The position numbers and the translations under genes were made by a program. This document shows, one piece after another, positions 35,201 to 50,200 of a stretch of DNA of 64,000 nt (position 1 is its first letter; every line of letters begins with the position of its first letter). The DNA comes from Liolophura sinensis (Eukaryota; Mollusca; Polyplacophora; Chitonida; Chitonidae). The notes beneath the pieces are model-generated. The model did not search any database and was not told the origin of the DNA. It saw nothing but the letters and a program-made list of their open reading frames with translations. Location of the stretch: NCBI RefSeq assembly GCF_032854445.1, contig NC_088299.1, forward strand, positions 216,001-280,000, read 5' to 3'.

Positions 35201-38200
35201 GACCATAAGGGCAAGCTATCGCTCTCTTGTTCTTAATCCTGCGTTGTCTAGGAACTTGAATGCTAGAACTGCTTCAGGTAAGGCCAGGTCATGTTTTCTA
35301 GCCTTGTTGTAGATTTGTTCGAACTCCGTTATGTTCATATAATTCTCAAATCAGGAGTATGCCTCATAGGTGGAATCCTTCATGTTCTTCTGAAATACCC
35401 AGTTCAACTTGTCAATGAACAGTGACATACCTCTGTCTTCATCCAAATTGTCAGCCCGTATTTTGATCGCTAGTTGCCTGGTTTTACCAGTCAGGCAAAG
35501 GGAGACTGCCAATGCTTGTTAAGCCTCCGGAAAGTCTGTCCTTTGGCGCCAAATCTCAGTTTCATTTTTCCAGGTTATAAAAGTCTTCCTCAAAACGTGA
35601 CGGTTGTTTGTATTTGCTAATCATCTTGAAAGCCTTCAGGAACCACGTACTGCTACCAGTGTCACTGTTTATAACTTATCAGAGTTCACAACACAAGATC
35701 ACTTTCTCTGTTCACAGTTTTAATACTCCATTTGCCACACCAAAGTACAACCGCTCACTTGCCACCAACTTCCCACGACGTGAATGATTTTAAGTTGGTC
35801 TCATAACTCTCCTGTGTTGAAGGCATTGAAGTAACCATGAAAGCAGGAAGTGACTGTTATCATGGAGTGTCAAAAGTTCATGCCACGCCTAAGACCTTAA
35901 AAAAGAGGAAGTTGTAACTTCTTCGCATTAAGGGGATAGTACAATGACTGATTGACCCGTATCAGTATAATGGCTCAAGAGGGGCAGCACTAGATAAAAG
36001 AGCGGTGCAAATCGGTCCTCAAACAAGGAGGCACATTACAAACTCCTTCGTCGTCATACGGCTGGAAAATTGTTAAGTGCGACGTTAAACCCCAGGCATT
36101 GATTCGTTCTCTGTTATACACATTATCTATAGAAAGCTTTCTTATGTGTATCAGTACTAGGGGACTGTGACCATGACCGATGCATGTGCCAATCTCGACT
36201 GCAACAGATTGATCAAACTATCCACATAGACAGTGCACTGTTGTCAGCTGAGTATTTGTAGTGGCCACCAATAGTACACAGATAACTAATTGTGGGTAGT
36301 GATTTGCATGTCAAAGCTGGTGCTCAAACTCCTCACAAGTTAATTTTTTACTAGCATGGCTCAACTTTTGCTGAGCTATTCACAGGATTGCAGTTGCCAC
36401 CTATAGTACATAGATTGTCAAATGCAGTTCATGATTCACATCTAATCAGAATAAGCACTGTCCACAATAAAGTCTTTTACCACCACAAAGATTTACAGAT
36501 CTGCCATCTTTATGCCAGTGATAAACAGTCATATTTATGACAGTATAATAATTTAATTTAGCCTTTCTTGTTGATTCAATGGCAAGATCTTAGCACTATG
36601 TCATTAGAGAATAATAAATGTATCAGTGTCATTCTACTTTATTTTGGTTCAGAGGACATTATTTGAATGTGTCACGTTACTTTAACATTATGTAGTTTTA
36701 CAAAGTGCTTAATCAGTAAGCTACCAGTGACCTATGACATATCTGAGTGCCTTGTTGACATAACAGTAGCTAGAGTGACTAAACTCATGAGATCTGACTG
36801 GCTCCTTCCCTCCCTCTAACATTAGGTGGCGCTGACAGCTTCAGAATATATCAGCGAACCAGACTTTGCATGCAGTTTGCAATTTGTCTCCAGGTTTTGT
36901 TTTTGAGAGTCTGAAGTTTGGCATATGGTATACAGAAGCAAAATTAAAACCTTCTTGGCCAGATCTGAAGATCTTGAACTAATTTTTATGCAGTGAAATC
37001 TTCGTATTTTTTTTTTTTTTTGGTGTGTTTGTTTCTATGTGTGTTTTTTTTATTTGGGGGGGGGGGGGTGTTGTTGACAAGTAAGGGTAATATTTCAAGA
37101 GAATTTAAATAATGCACAGAACATTCATCTAGATGCACGATTAGTTTCTAGTACAGCTTACATGTAAGGTGTTTTAATGATTTTAAATGATTACAAGATT
37201 TCAGTTTTTCTTAACAGCAACATATTCCCCAGTCCATTAACACATGACCATTGTATGTTGATCCATGACTGGAATATAGTTTGACAATGATGTCATCAAG
37301 AACAGTTGCACATGTTTTGAGTTTCAGTCATTCTAGTTGCTAGTCTAGATTAGTCTTCACGCTTCCACTGGACACAGTTTGTGTCTGGCTGCCTTAAATG
37401 CATTTAACAATAACTAATTTGCACGGATTATCGGTTTGCAATATTATTTATTATCAGCTTTCAGTATTATATAGGGGGTCAGTTTTAATTGAGTTCATGT
37501 AGGCAGTGATAATTACTTTAGTTAGTGGATGCTAAAGTACAAAAATATTCAATTTTGCTACCTTAGGCGATGCTAAAGTACAAAAATATTCAATTTTGCT
37601 ACCTTAAACAAACAAACCGTAATTTCAGCTGAAAGAAGAGCTCAATTTTCTCCCCAGATTAGTGGTCAGAAGTGGAAAAATGAACTCTGTGAACCCCCAG
37701 AATGAACATTGTGTCTTGGCTACAGCTCCAGTTGTTTTCCATGTGCAGTTTTAATTCTTGTTGGACACTTATTTACAGAGGTGACGAGTTCATGTAGGCA
37801 GTGATAATTACTTTAGTTAGTGGATGCTAAAGTACAAAAATATTCAATTTTGCTACCTTAGGCGATGCTAAAGTACAAAAATATTCAATTTTGCTACCTT
37901 AAACAAACAAACCGTAATTTCAGCCGAAAGAAGAGCTCAATTTTCTCCCCAGATTAGTGGTCAGAAGTGGAAAAATGAACTCTGTGAACCCCCAGAATGA
38001 ACATTGTGTCTTGGCTACAGCTCCAGTTGTTTTCCATGTGCAGTTTTAATTCTTGTTGGACACTTATTTACAGAGGTGACGATGGACATCTATATATTTA
38101 TATTACAGGTAGTTCAGCGGCTGCGATTGTAATTAGTGCTCCCTGCCCCAAAACCTCATAACAAGATGAGAACTATGTACATATTTTTGGAAAACATTTC

Positions 38201-41200
38201 CTTCCAAACTTGTTATTTTTAGTAAACTGTTGAATACAAAAACCTTACAGCAACACTTTTGAAGTACTTGACATCAGAGATTATACTCATCACAAGGCTT
38301 TTAGTATTATCCTGTTACTTCAAACAAATGCTGTCATGGCCGTGGGTTTTCTCTGGGCTCTGACTCATTTCCACCCACCATAATGTTGTCAATTCTGCAA
38401 TAAGTGAAGTATTCTTAAGTACCGCATAAAATACCGACCAGTAAATAAATCAGTCAATCAAATCATACCAAACAAATGTATTTGTTCGGGCGTATATTGT
38501 GTTCGCCTGAATTCTTGATTTTTTTTTTTTTTTTGGAAAAAGATCATACGTCAGTGTTGTAATACAGTTGTGCATGTTTATTTCGCAGAAATATATTTTT
38601 GAAGAATAATGTAGTAAAGATTGGAGATTTTGGTATCTCGCGGATACTGATGGGTACAACAGACTTTGCCTCCACTTTTGTGGGAACGCCTTACTTTATG
38701 AGCCCGGAAGTTTTAAAACATGAAGGATACAACTCCAAATCTGATGTTTGGTGAGTGAAATTTCGCAATTCCCTTACCAACTTTGAATCCATTATCTGTG
38801 TACAAACACTGTTTCCAGTACATCTTCAGGCCATCCTTAAAACATTCTTTGTTGGGTGTAACCTAACCCTATCAATAGGGTCAAATGGTAGCAAATTTTT
38901 TTTTGCATCATGTAAGAGTGGTGTTTGAAATCTCAAATTTCCATCTTATACTTGGCCGAACTAAACACACTGCTTCTTGATTTTATTTTGCAAATAGCGT
39001 ACTGGTGTTCATGCATATGTAGAGAATAAATTGAGACTGCTCAATTGCCCTGGTATGGGAGCATTGTGGGCTTGAAAATCTCGTGTATGGCTTTAAGTAC
39101 TGCAAAGTAGTCAACATTAATTAAGGATTGATCATTTATCAGTAATTAATGACCAATAGAGGTAGGATGTATACTGTCGATCTCAGCACCACATCAGCAG
39201 TATATCGTGGAGAGGCACGTAAATGCAATCCCTTGATTATACACATATAAACTTCATTGGAGTGACCAATCTTTGTCCACAGGTCTGTAGGGTGTATCTT
39301 GTATGAAATCTGCGCCCTTGACCATGCCTTCAACGGTCAAAGCCTGATGGGTGTGATGTATAAGATAGTGGAAGGGGAATTACCCAGTCTGCCCTCCAAC
39401 TACCCCAGGGAGCTGGATCAGGTTTTCAAAATGTAAGTTATTGGAATGACAATGTGATTACTGGTGTGCACCCTGCACTCACCTGTTTGCTGTGTTTATG
39501 TTTTTGGAATACAATTTTATTCATCAAAGGCATGGCTGTGCTTACTCATCCACCATCTCACGGCAAATAGAGAGCACTTTGACAGCTCCTACATTGTTGA
39601 CATGCAAATCCTGCTTTATAGATGGTTGCCAATCAGTACACAATTATGTCAGGAAGTCTGTTAAATCTAAAATATATTGTGGATGAGCTAATGACACAAA
39701 CTGACTAATTTATAATACTAGTTCAGAAAAAACTAACATTTGCTTCTGAAAGCCCAAAATTGCTTTTTACATTTTACAATTCCATTTTCATTTGGGGGCC
39801 TCCATGGCTCAGTTGGTTAGCGCGCTAGCACAGCGTAATGACCCAGCAGTCTCTCACCAATGCGGTTGCTGTGAGTTCAAGTCCAGTTCATGCAGGCTAT
39901 CTCTCCGGCAGTAAGTGGGAAGGTCTGCCAACAACCTGCAGATGGTCGTGGGTTTCCCCCAGGCTCTTGGTTACCTCCCACCATGATGCTGGCCGCTGCC
40001 GTATAAGTGAAATATTCTTGAGTATGCAGTAAAACACCAATTAAATAAATAAATAAATAAATCCATTTTCATTTGACATAATTTTGAATTCACTTTTGAT
40101 CCAGTTCAGAATATGTTGTGTGCTGGTCTAGTGTGATAATGTGAGGATTATTTGGTTAAGTGTGCTTAAACTACATGTAGTTAAAAGTTTTAGAAGTATA
40201 AATTGTGAATCCTACATTAAATGTTAACTGTTGGATTCAGTATGTTCGTCTTCGCCTTGTTTACAGGATGCTTGCCAAAGATCAGACAGACCGACCATCC
40301 ATGACAGAACTGACCAAGAATAGCTTTGTGGCAAAACATATGTCAGTAAGTACTTGTATAAATACAAGTGGCTGTGTACATCTTCCATTATGGTTATATG
40401 TTGTATGAAAAATAAAATTTTAAAAATAAGTTAAGCAAATTAATATTTTATTAATCACATGAAGAAGTTGTTATAAATCAGAAGAAAAAACACTTATATG
40501 ACATTGTGTATGTTGTCTTTTGTCTGTTCAGTTTAGGTTTGCTATTCCTGTCAAGTTTTTATGCCATTTTTTTCAAAATTATGACCATTTTTATTCAGGT
40601 GTGGGCATTGATATAGCTTTTATTCATATTCAAACAATAGGGAACATGTATTACTTTCGCAATACTTCCAGAACGCTTGTTCTTGTATTACAGACAATGC
40701 TGTCTCAGTTGTCCGATTTCAAAACCAAACCAGAGCTTGGGGGAGAGGCAGAGATAGCTGCTGAGGAGTTAGAACAACTGCTGTAAGTCCAGACTTGAAC
40801 ACACAAGATAGCTACTCAGATTCACGTGTCTTTTCCATCATTACACGTGCGCCGTCTTGTACAACATCTCAAAATAGGATTGATACCACCGCTTTGATTG
40901 AAGGCTATATTTACATTATAAATGCCTTCTTATTTCAGCAAATACTGTCATGACTGTATGTCACCTCAAGGTTGGTATGTAAAAATTTGCTTTCAGAAAC
41001 ATAATTTATTTATTTGATTGGTGTTTTACACCGTACTCAAGAATATTTCACTTATACGACGGCGGCCAGCATTGTGGTGGGTGGAAACCGGGCACAGCCC
41101 GGGGGAAACCCACGACCATCCGCAGGTTGTTGGCAGACCTTCCCATGTACGGCTGGAGAGGAAGCCAGCATGAGCTGGACTTGAACTCACAGCAACCGGA

Positions 41201-44200
41201 TTGGTGAGAGACTCCTGGGTCATTACGCTGCACTAGCGCGCTAACCAACTGAGCAACAGAGGCCCACTCAGAAACATAAGGCCTTAAAATTATACTTTCG
41301 ATGCTTACACACAAGAATTCCAAACCTAAGGAGAAAAACAGTAAGTGCAGTGTTGACATCATTGCATATTTAATGGTTTACATCAAAAAAAAAGCGATTT
41401 GTATTTCAGGTTTATAGGTTTACTGTTGTAAGGTAATTGGGTATAATACATATATTAATAATACCATCGCGGATTTCTGGCTGTTCTAGAGATTTGCTAG
41501 AACATTGTCTTTGAAAATATCAGGCTTTTGAATCACACAGTATTTAACCTGGGTTATTTTATGAGCCTGACTGTTTCTGTCTCCAAACATGTATGGAAAG
41601 TTATATTAAGATGGTTTTTGAAAACGGCAACTGCTTATACGATCTGGATGTGGCTGTGGATTTACAGGTGGTGCATCAATAAATTAATACTACCAGATGC
41701 GAATTGTTTTTCCTGGAAGACATGTACCATGTTGTAATCTCATTCTGTTCTGTATATGAGTATGTGTAAATAAATTCATGGTTTTTTTTCAGAAGAGAGA
41801 AGTCCCACCTGGGAGACTTGAGAGCAACAGAGGCTGATGTGAAGTACAAAAACTTACACCCTCGTGAAAGAATGAGACTGAGAAAACAGAGAGAGGCAGA
41901 TGCTAAAGCACAGGAGATGAAGTAAGTGGCATTGAAGTCAGAGAGCTGTACAGTTGAGGTTGCTTTTGTGAACATATGGTAGAGGATATGACGTCAGTTT
42001 CATTGAACAATTTGCTTCTAATGAACATGGGGGGCCTCCGTGACCGAGGAGGGTAGCATGCCAGGAGCCTCCACCAATGTGGTCGCTGTGAGTTCAAGTC
42101 CAGCTCATGCTGGCTTCCTCTCCAGCCGTACGTGAGAAGGTCTGCAACCTGGGGATGATCGTGGGTTTCTCCTGGGCTCTGGTCAGTTATCTCCCACCAT
42201 AATGCTAGCTGTCGTAGTGTAGTGAAATATTCTTCAGTAAGGCGCGAAGCACCAATGAAATAGATAGACAAAATCTAATAATCTTCACCATTGATCATCA
42301 TAACCTTCAAATTGTGAGAGAGCAGTTCCTGTTCCTGCCCAGAACATTGAAATCCATGACAGTGGTGATCGGCTGATATTTACAGATCCTCCAATAATGC
42401 CTTGTTTAAGTCAGTCACTCTTGCTGCTGACTTGGTAAAAAATTGCATGTATATTATTTGTCATATATTTGATTTTTATATGGTAAGTCAGTTGGTTAGC
42501 GCGCTAGCGCAGCGTAATCACCCAGGAGTCTTTCACCAATGTGGTCAAGTCCAGCTTATGCTGGCTTCCTCCCCAACTGTAAGTGGGAAAAGTCTGCCAG
42601 CAACCTGCGGACGGTCGTGGGTTTCCCCCGGGCGCTGCCCGGTTTCCTCCCACCATAATGCTGACTGCCGTCATATGAGTGAAATATTCTTGGGTACGGC
42701 GTTAAACACCAATCAAATAAATCAAACATAAAAATTATATGTTAAGAAAATGTTGTTGATACCCATATATTTATTTGTGCAATGGACAGAATGCAGTGTT
42801 GTATAAATCACTTTGTGTTTATAGAGAAGCAGCCAGGGCAAATTTGGCAGAGACTTATGCAAGAAGAGAGAAGTTACGCAGTACAATTGGCCATACCAAC
42901 GTAAGTCATTGTACCCATTCTGTACATGTATTATCTTTATAACAAAAGCTTTGAAACCTCAGAAATATGCCAGTGCTTGGTGTTGATGATTGAAATACAT
43001 AGGGTGGTCCAGTTTCAATGTCTTAAGTGAAACGGCTCTTTAAACACAGTGTTGACATTAAAAACTAATGTTACCAAGGGGCTTAACCCCTTTTTAGCTC
43101 GCATGTATGAAGTAAGGAGAACTATTGTGAGTGAGTAAGTGCTTAGGGTTTAACATTCTACTTAACAATTTTTCAGTCATATGACGACGAAGGAATCCTT
43201 AGAGTGCATGTAATGTGCCTCCTCGTTGCAGGAGGGATTTCCACTGCTCTTTTATCTAGAAGTTACAACTTCCTCTTTTACTGTCTTAAGCCTGCAGTTT
43301 GGTTAAAGTTTTTGACCAATCATAGGGTTGCAGTTTACCACCCATAGTACACAGATAACCAATCATCGGTAGTGATTTGCATATCAAAGAGCAAGGATTT
43401 TACTTCATAGCTCAACGTTTCCTTAGCCATTCACATGCATGACATGGTTGTAGTTGCCACCCATAGTAGATGGATTGCCAGATGGATTTCGCAGTTTGCA
43501 TATCAAAAAACTCTACGGTAAATTTGTGCATGAATTCCCCGTGTAGTCTATTACCACTGCATTGATTTACAATTCGATAACATACAAAACTCACTGCTCT
43601 CTACAGTTTGTACAGTGAATAAGTGAAATATTCTTGAGTACAACATAAAACACTAATGAAAGAAATGAATAGATAAATATTGACCGCGACTTAGTACATG
43701 TAACTACATGTATATGCTGTGTTAACAGGTACCAGCCTGGGCCGGGGAGGGAGAAGCTGTGTAGGGAAGCCCTACGGTCAGGCGTGGGTTCCTACACAGA
43801 TTTTCCTCAGGCCCAAGACGGCTCCTCGTACGTAATCACTGAAGCGTTAACAGCCTTGTAAGGCAAAGTACACCTTTCTTGGGCCCTCATTGATTCATTC
43901 TTCTAAAATGTTTACCTGGTTATTACCAATCAGCACCTGAAATAATTAGGTGTGCTACCAAGGGTGATAGTTTTTTATATAAGTAAAAAAAAAAATAGCC
44001 AGCGTTAAACACCAAGCAAATAAAATATATAAATGCTACTTTCAGATACGGTACCCCGTATTTAATTTCAGCCTGCAGTTGGTTCTCATTGCTTGCATGT
44101 TATACAGGAAACAGTCGCTATGAGGATATGAGCGAAGAGGATGACTTCAGTGATACTGTGAAAGGTGACATAGACATCCACCGCACCCTGGGGGCCACAG

Positions 44201-47200
44201 TCCTGCACGTCCCTAAACACACCTATGAAGATAGACCCATCACTCCCCTCAAAGACAAGATGGTCTACAATACTGTACAGTCATCACTGGACTTTGAGGA
44301 TGGTAAGACAACAGTCACAGTTTGATTACGAGACCTTTCGCTTAAAAATTTGCAAAAACTGCAAAGCTTCCCACAAAAGCTTGATGTTGTCTTCAAGGTT
44401 CTCAGTTCCTTAATGGTAAAGTGAATGACCTGTGTTAGAAGAACCATATTGGATGTCAAAAACATAACAGCTCGAGAGATAGACTTTTAGAGCAGTTTTT
44501 TGCCGCCAGAAAGTTAGACTTTGTGTAGGCTTCAGTAAGTGTTTATTACCCGTCTGTAAAAATTAAATCAATTTCTGCAGGGCTTGATTTTCAGGTAAAG
44601 TACAGGTATTAAGCCTCCAGTAAAAAAAAGCCACACAAAATCTGTCTGTACATGTTTTTCATACCTCTGTGCTTATTCATCCACAAGTCAATACGGTGGG
44701 ACCAGAATACTCTGACCAAAAATTGTTTAAACGAGTCGAATTACTCTGAAATGTTTAAGTAAAGTAAGTACTGGATATTACAAAGAAAGTGAACCAAGAA
44801 AGAGCGACCACTTTAGTCCGTAGGAATTAATATTCTAGAATTATATCTCCAAAGTATTTAGTATTTTTAAATACTTCCTGTGTTCAGAGAAAAACTTCTG
44901 TCATATGAACCACTTTGACACTGTGCAAAGTAATGGTCTATTTCACACATGAGCATGGTCACTGCGATCCTGTGAAAACAGTAAAATGAAGTATGTGTCC
45001 AATGAAAGAACATTAAAAACTGTTTAGGAAAATTGTTGAATTTATTTTTTTCACAATTTGTTTAAACCAGTAAAATGTATTTCAATATTTTATTCTATGT
45101 TCACCGTGGCCTGTTGTGACGGACATTGCTATACCAGGGACATCACATAAGGTTTTTGTTAACACACATCAGACTGCTACATTCATTATTCAAAGTACAT
45201 AGACTTATAGATCTACAAATGCATTTGACCATTTAACCATGAAGCAAATTATTTTAGTGAAAAAGTATAATTGAATACCTTCTTGATCACAACAGACCAT
45301 CGTAGAATGTGATGCTTTACCACAATTTTACTCGGTTAGAAAGATTCTGAAAAAGTAAATCCAACTATTTTCCTGGATAGATTTTAATGGTTTTTCATGT
45401 GATATATACTTCATTTTAGAGTCGTCTTTGCCTTTGAACATAATGTTAGGGGTGATATCTCAGAAAGTATTGCGTGTGATGAGCTTAGGGTTTGCACATT
45501 ATGCAGAGTACAATAGCACTATAAGGATATTCCATCCTTGGTTTGGTGTGTACATACAATGTAAATATCATAAATTACTGAATTCCTGACTTAAGTACTC
45601 AACTCCGGCCGTAAGTGGGGAGGTCTGTCAGCAACCTGTGGATGGTCGTGGGTTTCCCTCAGGCTCTGCCCGCTTTCCTCCCACCACAATGCTGGCAGCC
45701 ATCGTAGGAGTGAAATATTCTTCAGTATGGTGTAAAACACCAATCAAATAAATAAATAAACAAATTCTGACTTTGTGTATTGCACTTAACAATGTGGTCA
45801 CTCATGATAGCTTTCTCTCCAGCCATACGTGGGAGGGTCTGCAGCAACCAGTGGATGGTCGTGGGTTTCCTCCGGGCTCAGTCTGGTTTCCTCCACCATA
45901 ATGCTGGCCGCCGTCGTATAAGTGAAATATCCTTGAGTATGGCGTAAAACACCAGTCAAATAAATATTTGTGTATTGTGTATTAAAAGCAGTGATAAACA
46001 CAATGTTAGGGGTTGTATCTCAAAAAGTATTGGATTTGAAAGCTCAGAGTTTGCACACATGTAGAGCACAATAACACAAGGGTGATATAATTTATTTCAT
46101 CTGATACAGTGTAAGCATATTACGTTCCCAAATTACCAAATTCCTGATTTGGTGTGTTGTGTATGAGAATCAAAGTTAAACAAAATGTTAGGGGTGGTAT
46201 CTCACAAAGTACAGCACGTATTGACCAGAAGTTTAACGTGCAGAAAAATCTCAATGACACAAGGGGTATGTTCCATTGTTGATGCTTTGTGTGTATATTA
46301 ATTACAGTAAATTCACGATTGAAGTACTTCATGTATCGAGCTGAAGTTTTGCCTTCATGTGTCTCCTACAAGCGAGCTCTTTGGTAGCCTTGCTGCCAAA
46401 TGTAAGTTCTTGCATGACAAGGCATTTTTACATAAAAAATACCATATATGTAGACATTTCTACATGAAAGATATCATAGATGTAGACATTTTTACATAAA
46501 AAATACCATAGATGTAGACATTTTTACATGAAAAGTGTTAGTATGGACAGTCACAAAAATGCCCCAGTAAAGAAGTTATCCGCACAGAAGAGAATAATGA
46601 ATAATTGAAAAGTCTTGTACATTTTATATAATATACTGTAAGTCTTACAGAAACACTGGGTATATGTAGTAAGTAATGGAAACACCAATGACCACAGGTG
46701 TACAAGTCAGATGTGGACTCATGCTGGAAAATCTACTGGGGCAAACTTTGGTGCCTCATTGGGCAAATTTTGTATAATTTGAGGGTCATTGTACTTTGAT
46801 TTATGTTTCTTCTTTGAAAAGATTGGAAGCTGACAGTTGTTGGTATGTCTGCCAGGTATTCCGGACCATCCTGAGCTGGCGGAGACCTACTACTCTCAGT
46901 TTGAGGACTTTGAGAAGGCTGATGGAAAAGAGGAGAATGAAGACAAAACAGATGATGCTGCTGAGAACACGCTGGTCAACATGGACGAGGCCAAAGATGT
47001 GGAGAATTTGTTATCATGCCTAGAAGGAGCCCTGGATAGACCCGTTCCTGGTAAACTTCTAGTCACAATGCCATTAAGAACCTGTTACCTTGTCTTTAGC
47101 TTATATCATAACCCCTGTGCCAGCGCTAGCCTTCTTTTCCCTTTTGCCTCTGTGGCTATAGTGGCCGGATTTTTTTTTAGGCGTTTGGACAGTTATATCG

Positions 47201-50200
47201 TCATAACAAAATTCATAACTTGAAAACTCAAAGCAAGGCAGTGAGTCAGTCCAAAAAAAAAAATCACACACAACTCTCTTGTCATGTGAGTTCCATGAGC
47301 TCAGACTGGCTTCCTCTGCTGAGGTATGCTTGCCAATGGACAAACATGTAGATTTCCTCCCACCATAATGCTGGCTGCCATCATACAAATGAAATTCTCC
47401 TGAGTACAGCGCAAAACACCAGTCAGAATAAATAAATGATAAAATGTGAAGCTAATATTTATACCCTGCAGTCTCTCCTATGCCCTCAAAAGAGTTTGTC
47501 GCTTTAAGACAACATGAATTTTTCCCTGCCATCATTGCTGCTCTCCCCTTGCAGGTGGCTACACAAGTGAATTCCACTAATTTTACAACGTCTGGATTCC
47601 TCTCTAACTGCAATTTTAACAATTCCATCTTGCAATACACCAACTTTGAATTACCTGTTTTGTTTAACGTCAAGGACTAGGACATAACGTGAGATTAGAT
47701 TTTGAGGTGTGAAACTATGAGAAGTGGGACCTCATCTATTAGAGAATACAGTCTGTAGATTTACTTTCTCGTGACATATTTTCTCAGCAATAAAATGAAG
47801 AAAAAAATCAGCCTTTGAGAGTTGCAGAAATATCAAGAGCTCTTGAATGAAGTCCATGTTGTTCAGCTTAAGAGTTTGCCAAAGATTACAGGGCCACAAT
47901 TTTAAAATTATCCCAAAGACTGATTTTAGAGGTCTACCTTGTCAGAAAAAAGTGTATAATACAGCCCTTGCTGACATATTGAGTTTTTTAGTGTCTAGTG
48001 CTTATGTACCTTTAAGATCACAGAAATACATTGTTCATATATCAGTAAGATAATACGTTTGAAGATCTGAGGCAGAAAACTTTTTCCTGTTTCTTTTTGT
48101 ACCAAACTTTTCATAGCTAATGGCTTCAGCCCCTTACAAAAACATATTTCACTTAAAAGCAGAATGCTCAAGATTTACAAACCTACTGTTTTTTTTTTTT
48201 TCAGCTATATTCTGTTAAGCTAGAAATATGGAAAATATTCTCTGATGTTAAAAAGCTGAATGACGTCAAAGTGCTCTCGATAATGGCAATGTACAAAACC
48301 CTGTCAAAATCAAATTTCACTAAACTTTTACTGAGTTAAAAAAAAATCCAGACAAGTATTTAATGTCTTTTCCAGATCCTTTGGATCCTTTCACTGGAAA
48401 TAGACAATAACCAGAAACTGTCTTATGCACTTTAAAGTGTAGGACAGCTCTTGGCTATTGTCTGTTTTTAATGAAAGATTACTGTCTGCAGTATCTTAAA
48501 CCGATCTGTCTGTTTGATATATTCCTGTCAGTTAAACTACGTACTTGTATGTACCTGTTTTGTTGACAGAGGGCTCCCTTACACTGTCAGATGATACCAT
48601 GGCGGGAGCATTTGGGCCTGGAGCACGAGAGATAAAAATACGCAACCTCCGAAGGTAAGATCTCTACTAGAGGTATTCCATATGAGCCACCAGTTTTGTT
48701 AAACCAGTTTCCGGCGGTTTCTGACCGCTAATAAAATGTAGAATAACCCTCTGCCAAGAATGCATTGTTGTTGGGGGCAGCGGTTGGCCGTCCGCTTTTT
48801 TGCAAACGCTTGTGTCAAATTTACCAAATTTTTTTGTCATAGATGCCATTGAGGATAAACCTATTGATTTTCGGTGACCTTGGCAAGGTGAACATGTTCA
48901 CTAAAGTTAAATGGTGTGTAGTGCTTGTTAACCTGATATGTTTTGATGGCACGAAGCAAAGGTAATAAAACTTACGTCACATATACCTTATTTATGGAAG
49001 AGTAAACCTATTAATTTTTCAGTGACCTTGACCTGTTTTTTTTTTTTCAAAGAAACAAGTTTTCAGGCAACAGTATTAGTATCTATACCGAAACATCGCT
49101 CCCAAGTAAACAGAAGTTGTTATCCATATATCTTGTTATGTTATCTAACCCAACTTCTAAATGCCTGTCAAAGATGTTCGGTGTAAAGATGTGTATTAAA
49201 CAGTTCAAGCCAAGTCTACCATATTAATGCCACAGGTGCATCTAGCCCTGGAGATGAACCTGCTGATTATTTTTTATCTTGACCTATTTTCTTAAGGCAA
49301 CCAAGGTTGTCAAAGTGAAATGGCATGTATTGCCAGTAAACATGACATCTTTTTGAGGCATGGAACGAAAATAATCATGCTACATATACCACATACATGG
49401 GAGTAATACCATATTCATTGTTAGTGACTTTGACATTTTTTCAGGGACATCTGGGTTATTTTATGGTAAATGAGTGTAAACACATTTTGCCTTAAAGAGC
49501 TAAAGTCAAGGCTGCCTGTTTCATGTTACAGATGCATCTAGCCCTGGGGACATTAGGCTTAATACTTTAAAGAGACATATTGTTAACGGTAAAAAAAAAA
49601 TACTGCTATTATTTTAGACATCATCTACATGAAGTTGAGACTTCCACATGTCTACTGACATTTGAGTATCTGAATTTGAGTGAATATTCAAATGTTCAGT
49701 TTTATTCCAGGTTTTAATGTATACTTCAGATGTCAAGCTCATCCAGACACGGCCTGCTATGTAACTGTAGCTCTGCTATACAGATTGTTGGAGATTATGA
49801 ATACCAGTATTTTATAATGCATTATCGGTAGAAGAGCAGATGGTGTTTGGTTTACTGCGTTCATAATGCGCTTTCGAACGTTGCATTGTGGGAATCTGTG
49901 CACTGCCTTAATTATCTTCATATTATCTCATCAGGCAGAGAGTTTAAACCAGTCCCGGATTTCGTCTTATAATTCTTTTAATTGACATTTTTCAGAAAAT
50001 TTACGCACAGAAGGTTTAGTTAGAAATCAAAATCAGCTCATTTTTGTATTTAACTGGACCAACTCAGAAAATCTGAATTTCTTTCGCTGTGATGTATAGT
50101 GATTATACTAGAAGACTTCTGTGCACGTATTCAGGGGGCCTACGTGGCCGAGAGAGGTTAGCAGGCCAACGGGGCATAATGACCCAGGAGCCTCCCACCA

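Larger units (their letters stand above)
45438..46330. repeat. Diverged ~190-bp tandem repeat, three units, split by two SINEs
   Basis: Units beginning aatgttaggggtg.tatctca start at about 45441, 46001 and 46182. The spacing of the last two is 181 bp; the first spacing becomes similar after subtracting the SINE pair at 45605-45966. It is in NEK11 intron 11. Confidence 0.65.

Noticed and set aside
43736-43831. Alternative NEK11 exon 10 start avoiding the TAG
   Set aside because: Gives an open 32-codon exon but ends in phase 0, which does not join exon 11 in its conserved frame; kept only as a possible isoform.
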